Source: Lactuca virosa (Eukaryota > Streptophyta > Magnoliopsida > Asterales > Asteraceae). From it: 64,000 nt of DNA. The stretch covers positions 101,299,599 through 101,363,598 of the forward strand of contig CAKMRJ010005745.1 in NCBI GenBank assembly GCA_928212115.1, read 5' to 3'. Every line of letters starts with the position of its first letter. The stretch's first letter is position 1. The translations under genes were made by a program, and so were the position numbers. The notes under the pieces are model-generated. The model saw only the letters and a program-made list of their open reading frames with translations. It was not told where the DNA came from and searched no databases. Positions 23,196-34,502 of this stretch are shown here, one piece after another.

Positions 23196-23863
23196 TTAGT
23201 GCAAGATTTGAGGATTCGGTACCGACTCTGCTTCCATCATTCCCAGGCCTTGTAAAATTTTATTGAAACTTGCTTTAGGTAAGGCCTTAGTGAATATGTC
23301 ATCCAGTTGATCAGAAGATCGAACAAAATGCACTTCCACGTTCCCATCTTCTACATGATCCTTGATGAAATGATATCTAAGAGCAATGTGCTTAGTTTTT
23401 GAGTGTTGTACTGGATTGTGATAAATCCTTATTGCACTTTCTGAGTCACAATAAAGAGGAATCTTCTTCATACTCAGCCCGTAATCTCTCAGTTCACTTT
23501 GAATCCATATTACTTGAGAAGTGCAAGATGCTGCAGCTATATACTCAGCTTCGGCTGTTGAAAGTGACACACAGGTTTGCTTCTTGGACTGCCAGCTAAC
23601 AAGTTTTCCGTCAAGAAATTGGCATCCACCTGTAGTGCTCTTTCGGTCTAGACCACATCCTCCAAGATCAGCATCAGAAAAAGCTTGAATGAAGAATCCA
23701 GATCTTGCAGGATACCAGAGACCGAGAGATGAGGTTCGCTTCAGGTAACGGAATATATTCTTCACTGCCACCATGTGAGGTTCTCTTGGATTAGCTTGAA
23801 ACCTAGCACAATAACAAACAGAAAACATAATATCTGGTCTACTAGCTGTTAGATACATAAAGG
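23196..23863 (-). pseudogene. Element A RNase H, C-terminal pol
   Basis: Open frame on the minus strand from the element C junction to a stop at 23196-23198. Shows YLTASRPDIMFSVCYCARFQ, DADLGGCGLDRKSTTGGC, STAEAEYIAAASC, YCDSESAIRI and DIFTKALPKASFNKILQGL, the order of copia RNase H with its acidic residues D, E and D present. It is cut at its N-terminal side inside the MYLTASRPDI motif by element C, so it is separated from its RT at 31315 by 7.4 kb. The RNase H segment itself is open, but it is dead as part of pol. Confidence 0.92.
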
Positions 23864-24631
23864 TGTTGGATAAGGTCTCTAAGTCCATAACTTATTTGGT
23901 ATATACTTGACCCGACCCTGCATGGTCCATTTGGGTTCCACTTCACCCGAACTAATTATATGGATAATATTATGAGAAGAGTATATTTGCGGTCTATTAA
24001 TATATTATAAGTTATAATATATTAATATGAAATTGTATTATTTAATTAGTATTGATCTTAAATTAATTATGAATTAATTTAGTGATCATAAGGTGACTAA
24101 TTAAATAATGGGCTATTATATTTATATGGTGTGGGCTAACACTCATTAGGAAATGGGCTAAGCTTAAATGGGAGTTCATGGATGATCCATGGAGCTTTTA
24201 ACCCATGGATCCTTGGAATAGGAAAAGACATGGGTTATTAGGGTTTGCATGGTTCATAACCCTAATCATCTACACTATATAAAGAGCCTTATGGTGCTTG
24301 AAAAGAGACAATATGTGTGTGCATAAGGTGTGGCCGATTTCTAGAGTATTAGAGTGCTCTCTCATAAGTTTTCCAAGTTTGTGGTGATTTGTGATTTCCA
24401 TTTGAGGCATTCACATTATTGGTGCTTGGCTCTCAAACTCCCAAGGAATCAACTCACTAACAAAGGTATGTAATTCTTCTAGTATCTTTTATGTTTAAAA
24501 GTACCCCATGTATGCTAGACAGGTTATGAACCTTGGAAAATTATTTTGCATGTATTTTAGACAAACATAGATCCAAGGTTTCTAGGGTTGCATGAACACC
24601 TTAGGAGTGTTAGTTTGCTCTAAACCCAACA
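23864..24631 (+). repeat. 5' LTR of element C
   Basis: A 768-bp LTR from TGTTGGATAAGG to AAACCCAACA. TATATAAAGAG at 24276 is a likely TATA box, placing the transcript start near 24310. A palindromic pair around TTAATATATTATAAGTTATAATATATTAATA lies at about 23998-24028. Confidence 0.92.
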
Positions 24632-24632
24632 G

Positions 24633-24649
24633 TGGTATCAAAGCCTAGG
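24633..24649 (+). promoter_or_regulatory. Primer-binding site of element C
   Basis: TGGTATCAAAGCCTAGG one base after the LTR. It has one mismatch to the usual TGGTATCAGAGC, complementary to initiator tRNA-Met. Confidence 0.88.
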
Positions 24650-24713
24650 CTTGTTTGTTGATACTTGATGCAAAATTGTGTTAAAAATCGAAATTGTTTG
24701 CTGTCTGAGCAGT

Positions 24714-24800
24714 GGACTCGCCGAGTCCATGGGGGGACTCGACGAGTCCAAGTGAAAATTCATCCTACTCGTCGAGTAGGTTCGTGCACTCGACGAGTAG
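24714..24800 (+). repeat. Four CTCGNCGAG palindromes in C leader
   Basis: GGACTCGCCGAGTCC (24714-24728), GGACTCGACGAGTCC (24735-24749), CCTACTCGTCGAGTAGG (24764-24780) and CACTCGACGAGTAG (about 24787-24800) lie within 90 bp, starting 65 bp after the primer-binding site. The central N varies while the arms stay complementary. Confidence 0.92.
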
Positions 24801-24809
24801 AATGAACTG

Positions 24810-26150
24810 ACAGCAGATTTTCGACTTTTGCTGCTGGAAATGGACTAGAAACATTACCCTAAACTGTTTTGGTGTTTTAAAACCTGTTTTAGATGGTGTA
24901 ATGTTTATGCTAATCCATTTACAATGGATTATATAAAAATTTCATGATTATATGTGTTCATATGTTCTTGGAATTTTTGATATGATATTCATGTTCTTAT
25001 GAATTATTGTTAGATCATAGGAATTATTTGCTGAATTGTTTATTGATAATTCTTGATCATTTATGTGTTTTAATGGATTCCATAATTTGTCCTCAAGTTA
25101 TGGATTTCTAAAGGTCACTTTCATTTATGCACACTTAAAACACATAAGTTACATGAAAATGAAGAGTCTTCATTTTTATGAACCTTTAATTCATAAGTTA
25201 TGAAATGAAAAGTTTTGAATAGTTTCAAAACTTGTCCTCAAGTTTTGGAATTTGTAAAGTTACAAACACTTTAATATACTTTAATTCCAAACCCTTAGAG
25301 TTTTAAAAAGTTAAAATTCAACCCTTATACTATTTATAACATTAATGGTTAATTATTATATATATGTATAAGATTAAGTCGTATTACTGTTAGTAGGCCT
25401 CATTCACGAACCGGTCTATAAGGGGGGTATAAGGTTGTTGCCTATAAAATGACAACTTAATGGGTGTCCATTCTCACCCACCGCTTCCTTGATCGATGGA
25501 GGGTCGTTAGCCGAACGGGTAGGACAATGACTTTAAATTCTCATTAAAAGTATAATGAATATTATAAAGTAACTAAACCTTTTATAAATTCCCAATCTTA
25601 GTTACTTTAGGAAAATGTGAATATGGTGCTAACCCATGAAATTCACACTTTGTACCTTACCAAGTTGTTGGTGGAGCGTGTGTGGTTAACCGGCACACTA
25701 ACTTGGACTAGTAAGGATCACGAAGGGTGACTTAATGTTTATCATAGATCGGTGGAGCGTGTGTGGTTAACCGGCACATTGATTAGGTGATAATATTAAG
25801 GGTACCAAGTGATTTTGCATGGTTATTCACACCTTGTTTTGTGATCCTCGGCATCCCAGTCACAAAACTTGAAGGGCACAATCGAGATTGAAACATGCCA
25901 TTGAAAAGTTCAATGAATCTCAAAAGAATCTAGGAATTTCAAAACCAATTAAACCTAATAATTCATTTCGTTTTCATGGTGGAAATTGGTGAATCGTCAT
26001 TCACCTACCTTCAAATATGTTATAGCTTAGATTACGACATCCCTCTTCTAAGTTATAATATATTGTGTTGGATCCTAGCCGTAATATTACCTTTGGGTGT
26101 ATTATTAAGGATTCGATATATCTAATCTAAACTTGTTTTCTTCTTTTAAG
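24810..26150 (+). other. Leader of element C
   Basis: Non-coding leader between the palindromes and the gag ATG. It contains a direct repeat, GGTGGAGCGTGTGTGGTTAA with a following CCGGCACA, at about 25670 and 25751 (81 bp apart). No coding sequence seen. Confidence 0.75.
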
Positions 26151-29100
26151 ATGTCTTCCAACAACAATGCTTTGGGGTCTAACCCTACTGGCTCCTTTTC
26201 CCTCGTGTTATGATCAATTTTGTATGACATACCACATGAACAAGGAGGAAGTCACACTCAGTAAGCTTCAAGGACTTCTGAAGACTGCCGAAAGTGGTCT
26301 TAAAAGTAAGTCGGTGGCTATTCCTACTCCTACTACTACCCCTGTTTTGGCTATCGGGCAAGGCAAAGGGAAGAAGAGGAAGCACCCTTCGAAGGGTACC
26401 AAGGGAAAGTCCCTTGAAGGCTCCTCATCTGGAACCAAAGGTGGTTCTATTACTCCTTCTGCCATCCCTAAGGATGCTGAATGCTTCTACTGTCAAAATA
26501 AGGGGCACTGGAAGCGAAACTGCCCAAAGTACTTGCAGGATGTCAAGGATGGGAAATTGAAACCATCCCATGCAGGTATTTACACTATATTGTCTAATAA
26601 CTCACCATATTCTAATTCTTGGGTTCTTGATACAGGTTGTGGTATTCACATATGTTGTGACTTGCAGGGCCTAAGAAGAAGTGAGGATGTGGAGCACGGA
26701 AAGATAAACTTAATCATGGGGAACAAGAAGGTTACACATGTTACCAAGATTGGAGTTTATACTTTGTTGCTAGATAGTGGGTTAAAGTTAGATTTGAATA
26801 AATGTGTGTACTCGTCTGAAATGGCGAGGAATATTATTTCCTTTCATGCTTTGTACAAACAAGGTTTTACCTTTTCTTTTGATAATGAAGTTGGTAGTAT
26901 TAATGCTTTCTTTAATAATGTTCTTTATTTTAAAGCATTACCTTGTGATGGTGTGTATGAAGCTGTATCGGTTGTAGATAATATAGAAAATAATGTATTA
27001 TGTATTGATTCTTCTACTAGCTTGGATAAAGCATCTTTATGGCATTGTCGTCTTGGACATGTAAGCAAGAAACGCATAGGCCAGCTCCAAAAGGATGGAG
27101 TCTTGGAGTCGTTCGACCTCAAGTCGGATGATAGTTGTGAGTCTTGTCTACTTGGAAAAATGACAAAATCACCCTTCACTGGTACTTGTGCAAGGGGTGA
27201 GGGTTTGTTGGACCTTATACATACTGATGTATGTGGACCATTCAAAACCGCCACAAGGGATGCTAATCGCTATTATGTGACTTTTATCGATGATTTTAGT
27301 AGATATGGTTATGTCTACTTAATCAAACATAAGTCAGAAACTTTTGAAAGGTTTAAAGAGTTTAAACAGGAAGTAGAAAATCAATTGGGCAGGAACATTA
27401 AGATGCTTCGATCCGATCGAGGTGGTGAGTATCTTAGTACTGAGTTCCTCGACTATCTTAAGGAGTGTGGGATTGTCTCACAATTGACACCTCCCAGGAC
27501 ACCACAGCTGAATGGTGTAGCTGAGAGGCGTAATCGAACTTTGTTGGACATGGTTCGCTCTATGATGAGTCGAGCTTCGCTACCAATCTCTTTTTGGGGG
27601 TATGCCTTAGAGACTGCCGCCCACATCCTTAATCTAGTCCCTACAAAGAAGGTTGCCAAAACACCTCATGAAATGTGGATTGGGAAAGTTCCCAATTTGG
27701 ACCATATCAAGATTTGGGGTTGCGAGGCTTTCGTGAGGCGCGAGACTCATGACAAGCTCGAACCTCGAAGTGAAAGGTGTATTTTCATCGGCTACCCACA
27801 AAAATCCTTTGGTTACCTCTTCTACAGACCCAGTGAGAATGTGGTCTTTGTGGCTAGGAGAGGGGTCTTTCGAGAGAGAGAATTTATAAGCCAAGGAGAC
27901 AGTGGGAGGCAAATTGACCTTGAAGAAATTCAAGAGTCAATTGGTGAAGGAACCTCAGACACTAGCAATCAACCTGAGGAGGAAACTCCTGTTGATCCAG
28001 CTGACGAGTCTGTACCTCCGAGGCGTTCCACAAGGGTTAGGAACACACCTGAGTTTTATTATGGATTTCATATTACTACGGAAGGTGATACATTTATCAG
28101 TGATAGTACACTGGTAAATCTGGATGAACCTAACAGTGTTAAGGAAGCCATGGCAGGCCCGGAGTCTGCTAAATGGAAGGAGGCTATGGACAGCGAGATA
28201 CAGTCCATGTATGACAATCAAGTTTGGAACTTGGTTGACAATGTACCAGGCCGTAAGACAGTCGGGTGCAAATGGATCTTCAAGAAGAAGACCGACATGG
28301 ATGGGAAGGTGCACACTTATAAGGCTCGACTGGTTGCAAAGGGTTTTACTCGGACTCAGGGTATTGATTATGATGAAACCTTTTCACCAGTAGCAAAGAT
28401 TAAGTCTATTAGGGTTATGCTAGCCATTGCTGCATTTCATGATTATGAAATATGGCAAATGGATGTCAAAACCGCTTTCCTTAACGGAAAGTTGGCTGAG
28501 GATGTTTACATGAATCAGCCAGAGGGTTTTGTCAGTGCAGAGTACCCCAATAGAGTGTGCAAGCTTGAGAAATCCATTTATGGATTGAAACAAGCATCTC
28601 GAAGTTGGAATCTTTGTTTCGATGAGAAGGTCAAAGAGTTTGGTTTCTCAAGAAGTGAAGATGAGTCCTGCGTGTATGTCAGAGCTAGTGGGAGTATAGT
28701 TAGCTTTTTGGTACTGTATGTGGATGACATACTACTCATAGGAAATGACATCCCAACCTTGCAGGAGGTTAAGTCCTGGCTTGGGAAGTGCTTTGCTATG
28801 AAGGACCTTGGAGAAGCTGCCTATATCCTAGGGATAAGGATATTAAGAGAAGGAGTAAAAGACTAATTGGACTTAGTCAGAGTATCTACTTGGATAAGGT
28901 GTTGAAAAGGTTCAACATGCAGAATTCCAAGAAAGGAGAATTACCGATCCAAGCAATGCCAAACTGAGCAAGGCTCAGACCCGAGTACAGAAGATGAGAT
29001 AGCTGAGATGAGTCGATTACCTTATGCTTCCGTTGTTGGCTCAATCATGTATTCTATGACTTGTACCTGTCCTGATGTGGCCTTCGCTTTGAGCATGGTC

Positions 29101-29706
29101 AGCAGATATCAGGGGAACCCTGGCAAGGCTCATGGGACTGCGGTAAAGAATATTCTCAAGTACCTGCGGAGGACTAAGGATTGGATCCTTACCCTTGGTG
29201 GGAGTGATGACTTGAGAGTAGTAGGGTATATTGATGCTAGCTTTCAGACTGATAGGGATAACTTCCGCTCTCAGTCGGGCTGGGTCTTTACCCTAAATGG
29301 AGGGGCAATCACTTGGAAGAGTTCCAAACAGGAGACTGTAGCTGATTCGACTTGTGAATCAGAGTACATAGCAGCGAGTGAAGCGGCAAAGGAGGCGATA
29401 TGGCTGAGAAACTTCATCGGAGACCTTGGAGTTGTACCAGCTATTAAGGAGCCTATGGAGATTTTCTGTGACAGCAATAGTGCGGTTGCCTTAGCCAAGG
29501 AACCAAGAGATCATGGCAGATCCCGACACATTGACAGAAAATATCACTTCATAAGACACAAGATAGAAGAAGGACTCCTCGTGGCAAAGAGGGTATCGTC
29601 AGATGAGAATCCTGCGGATCCCCTTACGAAGGGACTGTCGAGGATTAAGCATTTGCAGCATGCGAGGCGCATCGGGCTGAGAGACGATATTAGTTTTACA
29701 GATTAG
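26151..29706 (+). pseudogene. Element C gag-pol remnant
   Basis: The ATG at 26151 opens a gag start (MSSNNNALGSN) that loses frame within about 20 codons; the next frame begins in the C-terminal part of gag, so most of the capsid region is deleted. The main frame (26167-28866) then carries a zinc knuckle CFYCQNKGHWKRNC (about 26488), protease LDTGC (about 26626), integrase zinc motif LWHCRLGH and catalytic core (HTDVCGPF, RSDRGGEY, AERRNRTL), and RT with AFLNGKLAEDVYMNQPEGF and LYVDDILLIGND (about 28716). A one-base loss near 28848 ends it; a second shift lies near 28950. RNase H is open at 29008-29706 (GYIDASFQ, ESEYIAASEA, FCDSNSAVALA). Nonfunctional; it might supply RNase H or integrase fragments at most. 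Confidence 0.93.
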
Positions 29707-30534
29707 ATAGTTATTACTGAAACTTGTAAAATGTAATCGACGTTTGATGATGAATAAAAGTTGTGATTTATTTATGAGTAAGGTGTTGCTATCATTGTCA
29801 ATTATTTACTATTGTTTCAGCTTTGCATGTTTTGACTTCCAGAATAATAAATTTATTCAAATTCTCCACAGTCGGTCATATATCGGAAGTAGGTATGAAT
29901 TAAGGCTGTCATGAATTGGGATTGTAGATGACTAAAGGTGTTTAGCCATGGCAATGGTTGCTACAACATTCATGAGTACTCATAAGTTATGAGTATTGGA
30001 ATAAACCCACGCTCACTTGTATCACTTCATGGAATTTATCTCGAGTGATCGTGGGACGGTAATATCATATAAGTCTTCAAACCTAGAGATATGAGTTGTT
30101 ACCTATGAATTGGTTGTGCATTGATTGCACGTAAACGCATCAGTAACTTGATGTTATAAAACGTGCCTTTGTGTACAATTCAATAAGTAGTAGAAGAAGC
30201 ATATGAGTCGAAGTTTATCTGTTCCTTCTAGAAATAGAAGCGATATCTAGGCCCCTCGATGATTTTGTTTTGACCTATGTACCGGGCCCGGTCAAAACTA
30301 AATTGACGTGTTTGATTAAGTTATTTTTCAAACAAATCAGAAATCGGGAAACAAACTGGTAGACAACAAGTAAGACATTGTTCCATGTATTTGTCCGGCT
30401 GATATCATGAGAACAAAGGATTATATGATCACTTATCTAAAATGGCGTTTCATAGTTCAACAGAGTTTTCGAGAGCTACGATTGCCGGTTGGTTCCTGAA
30501 GCTATATAGGCAAATATAGTTATTAGACTTATCC
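29707..30534 (+). other. 3' untranslated region of element C
   Basis: Non-coding; the reverse complement of the same stretch in element D (61940-62760) matches block for block. No gene. Confidence 0.8.
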
Positions 30535-30545
30535 AAGTGGGAGAC
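30535..30545 (+). promoter_or_regulatory. Polypurine tract of element C
   Basis: AAGTGGGAGAC immediately before the 3' LTR start TGTTGGATAAGG; the reverse complement occurs in D at 61927-61937. Confidence 0.85.
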
Positions 30546-31314
30546 TGTTGGATAAGGTGTCTAAGTCCATAACTTATTTGGTATATACTTGACCCGACCC
30601 GACATGGTCCATTTGGGTTGCACTTCACCCGAACTAATTATATGGATAATATTATGAGAAGAGTATATGTGCGGTCTATTAATATATTATAAGTTATAAT
30701 ATATTAATATGAAATTGTATTATTTAATTAGTATTGATCTTAAATTAATTATGAATTAATTTAGTGATCATAAGGTGACTAATTAAATAATGGGCTATTA
30801 TATTTATATGGTGTAGGCTAACACTCATTAGGAAATGGGCTAAGCTTAAATGGGAGTTCATGGATGATCCATGGAGCTTTTAACCCATGGATCCTTGGAA
30901 TAGGAAAAGACATGGGTTATTAGGGTTTGCATGGTTCATAACCCTAATCATCTACACTATATAAAGAGCCTTATGGTGCTTGAAAAGAGACTATGTGTGT
31001 GTGCATAAAATGTGGCCGATTTCTAGAGTATTAGAGTGCTCTCTCATAAGTTTTCCAAGTTTGTGGTGATTTGTGATTTCCATTTGAGGCATTCACATTA
31101 TTGGTGCTTGACTCTCAAACTCCCAAGGAATCAACTCACTAACAAAGGTATGTAATTCTTCTAGTATCTTTTATGTTTAAAAGTACCCCATGTATGCTAG
31201 ATAGGTTATGAACCTTGGAAAATTATTTTGCATGTATTTTAGACAAACATAGATCCAAGGTTTCTAGGGTTGCATGAACACCATAGAAGTGTTAGTTTTC
31301 TGACCCTATCAACA
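30546..31314 (+). repeat. 3' LTR of element C
   Basis: Matches the 5' LTR from TGTTGGATAAGG to GTGTTAGTTT (about 31298). The last bases (to AACA at 31314) do not align with the 5' LTR end, so the true LTR may stop at about 31298 and the remainder be host or filler. TATA box at 30958-30965. Confidence 0.88.
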
Positions 31315-32795
31315 TGACAGGTTTTCCAGATATGGTGTTAACTTAGTGCCAAATGCCATTGGAACCTTCACTTTTGAGTCACCCGTCATACCGAATTTCG
31401 TCAGTAAGTTCTTTGTGTAGGCCTCCTGGTTGATAAATATACCTTCTGGTCCCTGTCTAATATTTAAACCAAGGAAAAAATTAATTGGTCCCATTGCGCT
31501 CATTTCAAGTTTAGTCTCCATCAACTTCCTGAATTTAGCTGTTAAGCTAGGATTCGTAGAGCCAAAGATGATATCATCAACATAAATCTGAACTATCATT
31601 AGATGTTCGCCTTCTTTCTTTCGGAAGAAGGTTGGGTCAACCGAACCTTGCTTAAATTTCGACATTTTCAAAAAGCGAGTTAAAGTTTCATACCAGGCCC
31701 TCGGTGCTTGCTTTAATCCATAGACTGCTTTATCCAGCACATAGCAATGATCAGGGAATTTCTCGTTCACAAACCCGGGCTGTTACTCAACATAAACTGT
31801 TTCTTCTAATTCTCCATTCAAGAAGGCGCATTTGACATCCATTTGAAAAACTTCGAAGTTTTTATGAGCAGCATATGCCAAGAAGATTCTAACTGATTCC
31901 AACCTAGCTACTGGAGCGAAGGTTTCCTCATAATCTATCCCTTCCTCTTGGCAATATCCTTTCACCACCAACCGAGCCTTGTTGCGAATGACATTCCCCT
32001 CTTTATCTAACTTATTTCTGAAGACCCATTTCAAGCCGACAACTGAAGCATCCTTTGGGGTGGGAATTAGCCTCCAAACGCGGTTGCGTTCAAACTCATG
32101 GAGCTCATCTTGCATTGCTTGAACCCAATCAGAATGATCAAGTGCATCATTTACAGTTTTCGGTTCTATCTTGGAGATAAACGAGTTAAACATACAGAAT
32201 TCAACTTTAGAGAATAATGCAGTTTGTTTCGCTTTCAATTGAGAACGAGTACGAACTTTCTCAGAAGATTCACCAATAATATGTGCTTTGGGATGGTCCT
32301 TGGTCCATTTCACTCACGGAGGATAATTTGGGTCACATACTGGATCCAATTCAGCATTCACTTCCTCTTCAAATTTTGATTGATCATCATCACCTTCGTC
32401 AGTTGCGTTCTCTTTCTCCCCCTCGACTGGCGAAGTGTAACCTGTGGCAGCATCAGAGTTTGCATCCTCTTTAGGAGTTGGATCCTCCCCCTCGATTGGA
32501 CTTCCAATGGATGAGATTGGAGCTGTACGCTCCCCCTCGCCTGGACCTTTATGAGTTGGGGATGGGATTGAATTCTCCCCCTCGAAGGATACTTCGGTTG
32601 TCTTTGGTGCTGATGAACTCTCCCCCTTGAACATTGAGTCGTTGATTGGAGAGTCAGTTGAGGATTGAGCACCTTAAGTTTTAGGAGGTTCACTTTCCAT
32701 ATCTTTGGCAGCTTCATCTATGATCTTTTTGAGATTATCAATTTTGTTATATGCTGCTTTCGCCTCTGAGTGTGCCGCTTTCTCTGGTTCATCAA
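31315..32795 (-). pseudogene. Element A INT-RT linker and RT
   Basis: On the minus strand, from the element G junction (32795) to the element C junction: an acidic linker with EGE repeats (about 32634-32320), the motif VRTRSQLKAKQTALFSKVEF, then RT with AFLNGELEETVYVE, YGLKQAPRAWYETL and IYVDDIIFGS, ending in GDSKVKVPMAFGTKLTP. Internal breaks: TAA at 32674-32676 (ACT CAA GGT expected), TGA at 32314-32316, TAA at 31783-31785 (CAA in P) and a one-base loss near 31330. The RT catalytic Asp pair is intact. The frame joins that of the integrase ORF across element G. Confidence 0.9.
32791..32795. repeat. Target-site duplication of element G, left
   Basis: ATCAA directly before TGTCACACCCC; repeated at 53628-53632. 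Confidence 0.95.
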
Positions 32796-33456
32796 TGTCA
32801 CACCCCAAAACCGGAACGGCGGAAACGTTCTTGGGTGGAGGACGTCATGTCAAGTATCACAACATATGTAGTATAGTAATCAAAGTACAACAACCATTGC
32901 ATTAATAGTAATAATTTTACATAGGTTACATTTTACAACAACATCAAAGTAGATTTAGAGATAACATAAGCTGCAGCTTGGTACTAGGATGACTTCGCAA
33001 AAGCTCCCGGAGTGTACCTGTCTACTGATGATCTGAGAATACAAGTTATTTTGAAAGTGAGTATCAGCATTTTAATGTTGGTGAGTTCATAAGTATTTAA
33101 TGACATTGATATAAATACATGTTATTACTCAAAATAATCTCATAAAAGATGGTGGTTTAGAATTTACAGAGTGTTAGAATTCTTTCCAGAAAATCCTATA
33201 TTTTCTAATAAAAGTAGTCTTCTACCAAGACACGTTTGTTTTATGTTTAAACCATGGAGTTTCTCTACTAAAGCAGTCTTCTACCAAGGCCTGACTGTTT
33301 TATGTTTAAGGAGTAATTTCCCCCAAAGGTAACTATCTTTATCAAAATATAGTTTATACTTTTAATAAATATGAGAGAAGATCACAAGTAAAAGTAATAG
33401 GGAAAATAATACTTTTCTTCAGCAATGACGTTGCTGTTTATAAAGAGTAAAAATAC

Positions 33457-33618
33457 AGACTCCAGGAAGTATTGAATGAACAATACACCTCGGAAAGTCT
33501 GAGTGAATGAAATACAGACTCCAGGCGGTATTAAGTGAACAATACGCCTCGGAGAGTCTAAGTGAATGAAATATAGACTCCAGGCGGTATTAAGTGAACA
33601 ATACGCCTCGGAGAGTCT
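33457..33618. repeat. 59-bp hairpin minisatellite in G LTR
   Basis: Three units starting at 33457, 33516 and 33575. Each has AGACTC, GGCGGTATT, a short loop, AATACGCC and GAGTCT, and folds as a near-complete hairpin. It is homologous to the 62-bp array of F, with changed sequence but retained pairing. The copy in the other LTR is at 51738-51900. Confidence 0.88.
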
Positions 33619-34036
33619 AAGTGAACCTTTAATCCTAAGTATGTCAGTTTAAAGGTTTAATATAAGGCCTAGTGTATAACTAGGAAAATATATTATGATG
33701 GTTTCATATATAGAAAATACCGTGATAATACTTATTACCTTAAAGCCATGAATTATAAGGTAAATGTAAAGATACTCGTAACCATACTGATTGACGGATG
33801 TAAACACGACGACCTGCTGGCGTCGAAATGGATGTGACATTTGTCACCCCTTGGCTTGGTCGGCCGGGACTGTAGCTAGCAGTCAGGATGTGGGATGGTA
33901 TGTCATGTATAGATCTATACACACAATGCCCGCTCTCCCTCCAGGAGACTCTGGTTACCACTCGACAACGGTGAAATCCGCGTCATGAGGATGTATCTCG
34001 TGTTTTGATTTCTATAATCCTTTCTTTTTACTAAAA

Positions 34037-34041
34037 GTACA
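34037..34041. repeat. Target-site duplication of element B, left
   Basis: GTACA before TGTAAGGTCCC; repeated at 44530-44534. The uninterrupted site AAAGTACAAGT is present in the other LTR of G at 52315-52325. Confidence 0.96.
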
Positions 34042-34302
34042 TGTAAGGTCCCAATCTGCTTGTGTATCAATCAGGTCCGTTTGATGGTGCGGAATCCCAA
34101 TCAAACGGATGATGTCAGATCAAATAGAAGAGAAGGAGAAGAAGAAGATGATGAATCTTGTATCTATTGATATGAATGAAGATCCGAATACAAGATTCAC
34201 ACACACTAACACACACTCTTTTTTCTCTCTCTCTAGAACACCTTGGGTTTCACACACTTAAGCTCCTCTATTCTATGTGTTCATCACTCTCATGCACTCC
34301 TC

Positions 34303-34351
<49 letters not shown>

Positions 34352-34489
34352 ATCTAAGGCCAAGCCCAAAATACAAATAATCCAATGCTCGGTCCAAGCA
34401 ACAATTAATCCTATACTATTTTTGGCCCAAATAATAAAAACAATAAATGCTTAGAAAAGCAAATTATAAACCATATTTTTTACCCAACA
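34042..34489 (-). repeat. LTR1 (3' LTR) of element B
   Basis: A 448-bp LTR, TGTAAGGTCCC to ACCCAACA, with an AT-dinucleotide run at 34316-34349. The neighbouring purine tract confirms it as the 3' LTR of a minus-strand element. Confidence 0.93.
34316..34349. repeat. (AT)n microsatellite in LTR1
   Basis: About 17 AT dinucleotides. The same site in LTR3 has only about five, and in LTR2 an interrupted run of about 80 bp (43440-43521). Confidence 0.95.
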
Positions 34490-34502
34490 ATCTCCCCCTT
34501 GG
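34490..34502 (-). promoter_or_regulatory. Polypurine tract of element B
   Basis: Plus strand ATCTCCCCCTTGG, so the minus strand reads CCAAGGGGGAGAT before the 3' LTR, as in A and P. Confidence 0.88.

Larger units (their letters stand above)
23864..31314 (+). mobile_element. Ty1/copia element C, complete but defective
   Basis: Plus-strand element with 5' LTR 23864-24631, primer-binding site, 1.5-kb leader, gag-pol remnant 26151-29706, polypurine tract and 3' LTR from 30546. It lies in the RT/RNase H boundary of element A pol. The same family supplies E and D. The LTRs differ at roughly 2% by eye. No five-base target duplication is visible: AAAGG or similar precedes the element but TGACA follows it. 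The last 15 or so bases of the 3' LTR do not match the 5' LTR, suggesting loss of its very end together with a few host bases. Confidence 0.92.
32796..34041 (-). repeat. 3' LTR of G, first part
   Basis: LTR from TGTCACACCCC to the element B insertion at GTACA. It contains the three-unit hairpin array (33457-33618). It continues at 44535. Confidence 0.93.

Noticed and set aside
34042..34489. Solo LTR
   Set aside because: It adjoins a polypurine tract and pol remnants, and its partner LTR at 44114-44529 shares the GTACA duplication.
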